Assembly: GCF_030813235.1 (NCBI RefSeq) | Contig: NZ_JAUSUB010000006.1 | Span: 124,001 to 188,000, forward strand | Reading direction: 5' to 3' | Source: Cytobacillus purgationiresistens | GTDB lineage: Bacteria; Bacillota; Bacilli; Bacillales; Cytobacillaceae | Length of the DNA stretch: 64,000 nt | Shown here: positions 60,929 to 64,000 of the stretch, piece after piece | Layout: each line of letters begins with the position of its first letter | How positions within the stretch are numbered: the first letter of the stretch is position 1 | Translations under genes and position numbers: made by a program | Notes under the pieces: model-generated | The model's input: only the letters and a program-made list of their open reading frames with translations | Database searches by the model: none | What the model was told of the DNA's origin: nothing

Positions 60929-62653
60929 CTATTTACTTTGACGTTTATGCAAAAACTCGAGCAATTCGTCTATTTCCATTGCATTAAGAACTGCAGCTTT
61001 CGGTACCCAACCTTTTTTGGCAGCAGAAACACCGATTTCCATATGATCTAATGTATTGATGATATGCGCGTCTGTATTGATTACAACTTTTACACCAGCT
61101 TCGTGTGCCATGCGCAGAGGTTCAGCTGCTAAATCTAACCTGTTTGGATTGGCGTTCAATTCCAATGCTGTATTTGTCGCTTTTGCCAGCTCAATAAGCA
61201 TTTCCATATCCACTTCATAGCCTTCCCGTCTACCAATCAGTCTGCCAGTCGGATGGGCAATGATATCGACATTTGCATTTCTCAATGCAGCTGAAAGTCT
61301 ATCCATAATCTTTTCTTTCGATTGTGAAAACGCGGAATGAATAGAAGCAATGACAAGATCCATCTGTTCTAAAACTTCGTCATCGTAATCTAAGGTGCCA
61401 TCAGGAAGTATATCCATCTCCACTCCTGAAAGGATTGTAATATCTTCATATTGTTCATTCAGAGCTTTAATGATGCCCTTTTGCTTAAGTAATCTCTCAG
61501 CTGTCAAACCGTTAGCAACCTTTAAATATTGCGAGTGGTCTGTAATAGCCATATATTTATACCCTTTGGCACGGCAGGCCTCAACCATTTCTTCAATAGA
61601 ATTGGCGCCATCACTCCAAGTCGTGTGCATATGAAGGTCGCCCCTGATATCGTTTAATGAAATCAAAGCAGTATCTATTGAATAGTTGTCTACCTCTTTG
61701 CCATCTTCTCTAATTTCCGGTGGAAAAGCGGGCAAGCCAAAGTATTCATAGAAATCCTGTTCTGTTTCGAAGGTTCTTATTTCACCTGTTTCATTATTCT
61801 CGACACCGTATTCACTAATTTTTTCACCACGATCCTTAGCTAACTGTCTCATTCTTACATTATGATCTTTTGAACCCGTAAAATGATGAAGGGTAGTCGC
61901 AAATTCTGCAGGTGTGACCAATCGAAAGTCGACTGATACATCAAATTCATATTCGAGCACAACAGAGACTTTCGTGTCTCCTGCTGCGATGACTTCCTTT
62001 ATACCAGTTAAATGGAGCAATTGCTCTTTAACTGAATGAGGATTTTCCGTGGAGATAATGAAATCAAGATCCTTGATTGTTTCTCGCATTCTTCTTAAGC
62101 TCCCCGCTCTTGAAAACCTAGTAATATGAACCATATTTTCTAGCTGGGATTCTATCGTTCCTGCAATTGGAAGCATAAATGCGAGCGGTAGCCGGTCCGG
62201 CCTCGCCCCAACATTATCTAAAGCTGCCATAATCTTTTCTTCTGTTTTCTTTCCAAATCCGGCAAGGGCTTGTACTTTATGACTTCGGCATGCTTCTTCA
62301 AGATCTTCTGCACTCTTTACTCCGAGCTCTTTATATAGTTTGGCGATTTTTTTACCGCCGAGCCCCGGAAGCTGAAGCAGCGGAATTAAGCCTGAAGGCA
62401 CCTCATCCTTTAATTCCTGCAGCACAGATGATCTTTCTTCAAGCATGTATTCCTCTATTACCGCTGCCGTTCCTTTCCCGATGCCCGGAAGTTTAGTGAA
62501 ATCGGTAATCTCAGATAAGGTTTGGTCGTTTGCCTCAAGCGCTCCTGCCGCTTTTCTAAAGGCTGCTGTTTTAAATGGATTTTCTCCTTTTAATTCCATA
62601 TAGATAGCGATTGTCTCAAGTAGTTTTATTACATCCTTTTTATTTACACTCAT
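60929..62653 (-). CDS. polX: DNA polymerase X with PHP domain
   Basis: Family X gap-filling repair polymerase of 574 residues. Helix-hairpin-helix segments LPGIGKGTAAVI (~53) and GFGKKTEEKI precede the nucleotidyltransferase site GSLRRMRETIKDLDFII (~183-200). The C-terminal PHP phosphoesterase begins DLHMHTTWSDGANS (~340) and ends with a metal-ligand NTDAH. It lies upstream of mutS2, as in B. subtilis. Confidence 0.95.
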   Translation of the reverse strand: MSVNKKDVIKLLETIAIYMELKGENPFKTAAFRKAAGALEANDQTLSEITDFTKLPGIGKGTAAVIEEYMLEERSSVLQELKDEVPSGLIPLLQLPGLGGKKIAKLYKELGVKSAEDLEEACRSHKVQALAGFGKKTEEKIMAALDNVGARPDRLPLAFMLPIAGTIESQLENMVHITRFSRAGSLRRMRETIKDLDFIISTENPHSVKEQLLHLTGIKEVIAAGDTKVSVVLEYEFDVSVDFRLVTPAEFATTLHHFTGSKDHNVRMRQLAKDRGEKISEYGVENNETGEIRTFETEQDFYEYFGLPAFPPEIREDGKEVDNYSIDTALISLNDIRGDLHMHTTWSDGANSIEEMVEACRAKGYKYMAITDHSQYLKVANGLTAERLLKQKGIIKALNEQYEDITILSGVEMDILPDGTLDYDDEVLEQMDLVIASIHSAFSQSKEKIMDRLSAALRNANVDIIAHPTGRLIGRREGYEVDMEMLIELAKATNTALELNANPNRLDLAAEPLRMAHEAGVKVVINTDAHIINTLDHMEIGVSAAKKGWVPKAAVLNAMEIDELLEFLHKRQSK

Positions 62654-62756
62654 TTGACATCTGCTCCTGGTTTTTCAGTTTAATATCCTTTTATTCTTTC
62701 CCACTGCATTCAAGTGGAAACGTTGCATTCTTTGTCACTTCGATTATACATCATAT

Positions 62757-62788
62757 TAAAAAAGAAAACTTCTCCGTAAGAGAAGTTA
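62757..62788 (-). terminator. terminator overlapping the cvpA stop codon
   Basis: AACTTCTC-N5-GAGAAGTT followed by TTCTTTTTT on the minus strand. The stop codon of the gene at 62786 lies within the stem. Confidence 0.8.
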
Positions 62789-63325
62789 AGCTGCCATATA
62801 ATCTATCCATAAATCCTTAATCATTTGCGAAAAAATCGGCGTATTTTCAATTAAGAGATTGGCCATGAATGATGTATTTAACGCATTTTGTAATATTGTG
62901 ATTGGTAATAATGCAGCTATGTATAATATGATAAACATGATAAGATAGACTTCTATAAATCCTAAAATTCCGCCTGCCCAAACATTCAATTGCTTTAAAA
63001 TTGGTAGGCTGGCAACGAAATCAAGCATACTTCCAATGATCTGAAGTAATATTTTCACAGCAAAAAATATAATGGCAAAAGCAATTGCACGATAGTATGC
63101 GTCTTCAAGATTTGTACTCCCGAATATTTGCAAATTCGAATCGCTGCCAAAGTTGGGATATGGTATCCATAGTGTCAGCTTTGGAGCAAGTGTTTCATAG
63201 TACATTCTTGCAGCAATAAATGCTACGATGAACCCTACAAAATGGATGAGTTGAAGGATAAACCCTCTTCTCAATCCCATGAAAAATCCAAAAATTAAGA
63301 TGATGATGATGGCGAGATCCAGCAT
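62786..63325 (-). CDS. yshB: CvpA-family membrane protein (YshB)
   Basis: Four-helix membrane protein of 179 residues in the colicin V production family: LDLAIIIILIFGFFMGLRRG at the N-terminus and LNVWAGGILGFIEVYLIMFI later. The family role is unclear. It follows zapA by seven bases and forms an operon with it. Confidence 0.88.
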   Translation of the reverse strand: MLDLAIIIILIFGFFMGLRRGFILQLIHFVGFIVAFIAARMYYETLAPKLTLWIPYPNFGSDSNLQIFGSTNLEDAYYRAIAFAIIFFAVKILLQIIGSMLDFVASLPILKQLNVWAGGILGFIEVYLIMFIILYIAALLPITILQNALNTSFMANLLIENTPIFSQMIKDLWIDYMAA

Positions 63326-63332
63326 GGTTATG

Positions 63333-63596
63333 TCAGTCCTTTGCTCTATTTAATTCATTTTCAAGCCGTTCTAAACGGTCTTTTAATTTTATATAATCAT
63401 TCATTGCATTCACAGCGGTGAGCACTGCTAATTTATTGATATCGAGTGAAGGATTCTTTGAGCTGATTTCTCGCATGGTTTCATCAACCATAGAAGCTAC
63501 AAGACGAATATGACTCGAGCTTTCTGTGCCGACGATTGTATACGGCTGTCCATATATATCAACCCTTGTGCGTTTTTTTTGCGTATTTGACAACAT
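63333..63596 (-). CDS. zapA: cell division protein ZapA
   Basis: Small FtsZ-associated protein of 87 residues that bundles protofilaments. [13 protein letters not shown] (N-terminal beta region) and [20 protein letters not shown] with a coiled-coil tail match the family. The ATG at 63596 follows GGGGGC; a start four codons earlier is less likely. Confidence 0.93.
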   Translation of the reverse strand: MLSNTQKKRTRVDIYGQPYTIVGTESSSHIRLVASMVDETMREISSKNPSLDINKLAVLTAVNAMNDYIKLKDRLERLENELNRAKD

Positions 63597-63720
63597 GTAA
63601 GCCCCCATTCTGAAGAATCCTAAACATTATCATAACATGAACATTTTTGCGTGGGAAGTCAAAGCTTGTCAAAAAAGAACAGATCGTGTAAAACGCATGA
63701 ATATTAAAGGAGGTTTTCAC

Positions 63721-64000
63721 ATGAGCAACGTAGTTTTAATCAAAAAGATAGAAGAAATCAATCAAATGAAAAAACATTATAAGTCATTTTTATCTGAAAA
63801 GCAGCCGCCAGGGAGTGTATTTTCTGCAAAAACGCCTGCCTGTTCCATCACTGCCTATAAATCTGGGAAAGTTCTTTTTCAAGGGGGAGGAAGTGAGACC
63901 GAGGCCAAGAAATGGGGAGAGCTGCCTGCGATTAAACAAGCCACTAAAGAGAAAAAAGTGATAGGCGGCCATCTGCCGGAAAACTTTGCTTCATTATCAG
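63721..64000 (+). CDS. rnhC: ribonuclease HIII, 5' part only
   Basis: The first 93 codons are present and the gene runs off the right edge. MSNVVLIKKIEEINQMKKHY followed by QPPGSVFSAKTPACSITAYK and GKVLFQGGG is the TBP-like N-terminal substrate-binding domain of RNase HIII; the catalytic domain is outside. AAAGGAGG precedes the ATG. It is divergent from zapA, as in B. subtilis. Confidence 0.93.
   Translation, partial: MSNVVLIKKIEEINQMKKHYKSFLSEKQPPGSVFSAKTPACSITAYKSGKVLFQGGGSETEAKKWGELPAIKQATKEKKVIGGHLPENFASLS

Overview
This window is chromosomal DNA of an endospore-forming Bacillaceae (Firmicutes), close to but not Bacillus subtilis. It is AT-rich, with strong GGAGG-type ribosome binding sites, frequent TTG/GTG starts and sporulation genes (gerM, gerE, lonB). 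Gene order largely follows the B. subtilis hemL-to-rnhC segment. Almost everything is on the minus strand. The plus-strand genes are a membrane protein at 6532, the small genes at 30986-31521, yslB, and rnhC at the right edge.

Layout on the + coordinate; minus-strand operons read right to left. 1-6297: hemA-hemX-hemC-hemD-hemB-hemL, glutamyl-tRNA to uroporphyrinogen III. 6532-9379: an accessory membrane protein and a polar amino-acid ABC transporter. 9653-18215: terminator, a 125-bp tandem repeat, then ysxC, lonA, lonB (sigma-F promoter), clpX and tig. 18383: ysoA. 19517-28236: the ilvB-ilvH-ilvC-leuA-leuB-leuC-leuD operon with a leucine T-box leader, a sigma-A promoter and an upstream cre site; a repeat element sits between leuB and leuC.

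28712-32264 is the accessory region. A complete tRNA-Arg(UCU) at its right end and a 5'-truncated relative at its left end share a 26-bp identical block. A frameshifted, truncated tyrosine-integrase relic lies next to the intact tRNA, and resolvase fragments lie inside. I read this as a decayed integrative element of about 3.5 kb. What survives is a set of very small, low-complexity, probably spore-associated genes: two tiny YjcZ-type membrane proteins, an Arg4/Phe-Glu repeat protein, a Gly/His/Cys-rich 39-residue protein and a 129-residue protein with a sigma-K-like promoter. This is the least described part of the window.

32385-39414: ysnB, rdgB, gerM, recQ, racE, a MarR regulator, gerE (sigma-K promoter) and a thioesterase; rph, which lies between gerM and rdgB in B. 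subtilis, is absent. 39634-43470: a very large secreted nuclease/5'-nucleotidase. 43764-46999: sdhCAB. 47360-49502: yslB, then lysC with a lysine riboswitch. 49505-57449: uvrC, trxA, and the beta-oxidation genes lcfA and fadR-fadB-etfB-etfA with a FadR operator. 58016-63596: a 27-residue membrane peptide, yshE, mutS2, polX, cvpA-like yshB and zapA. 63721-64000: the start of rnhC.

Coding starts were chosen by ribosome binding site and family length, so several differ from the longest open frame. Family assignments are from recognisable motifs and known gene order; no database search was run.
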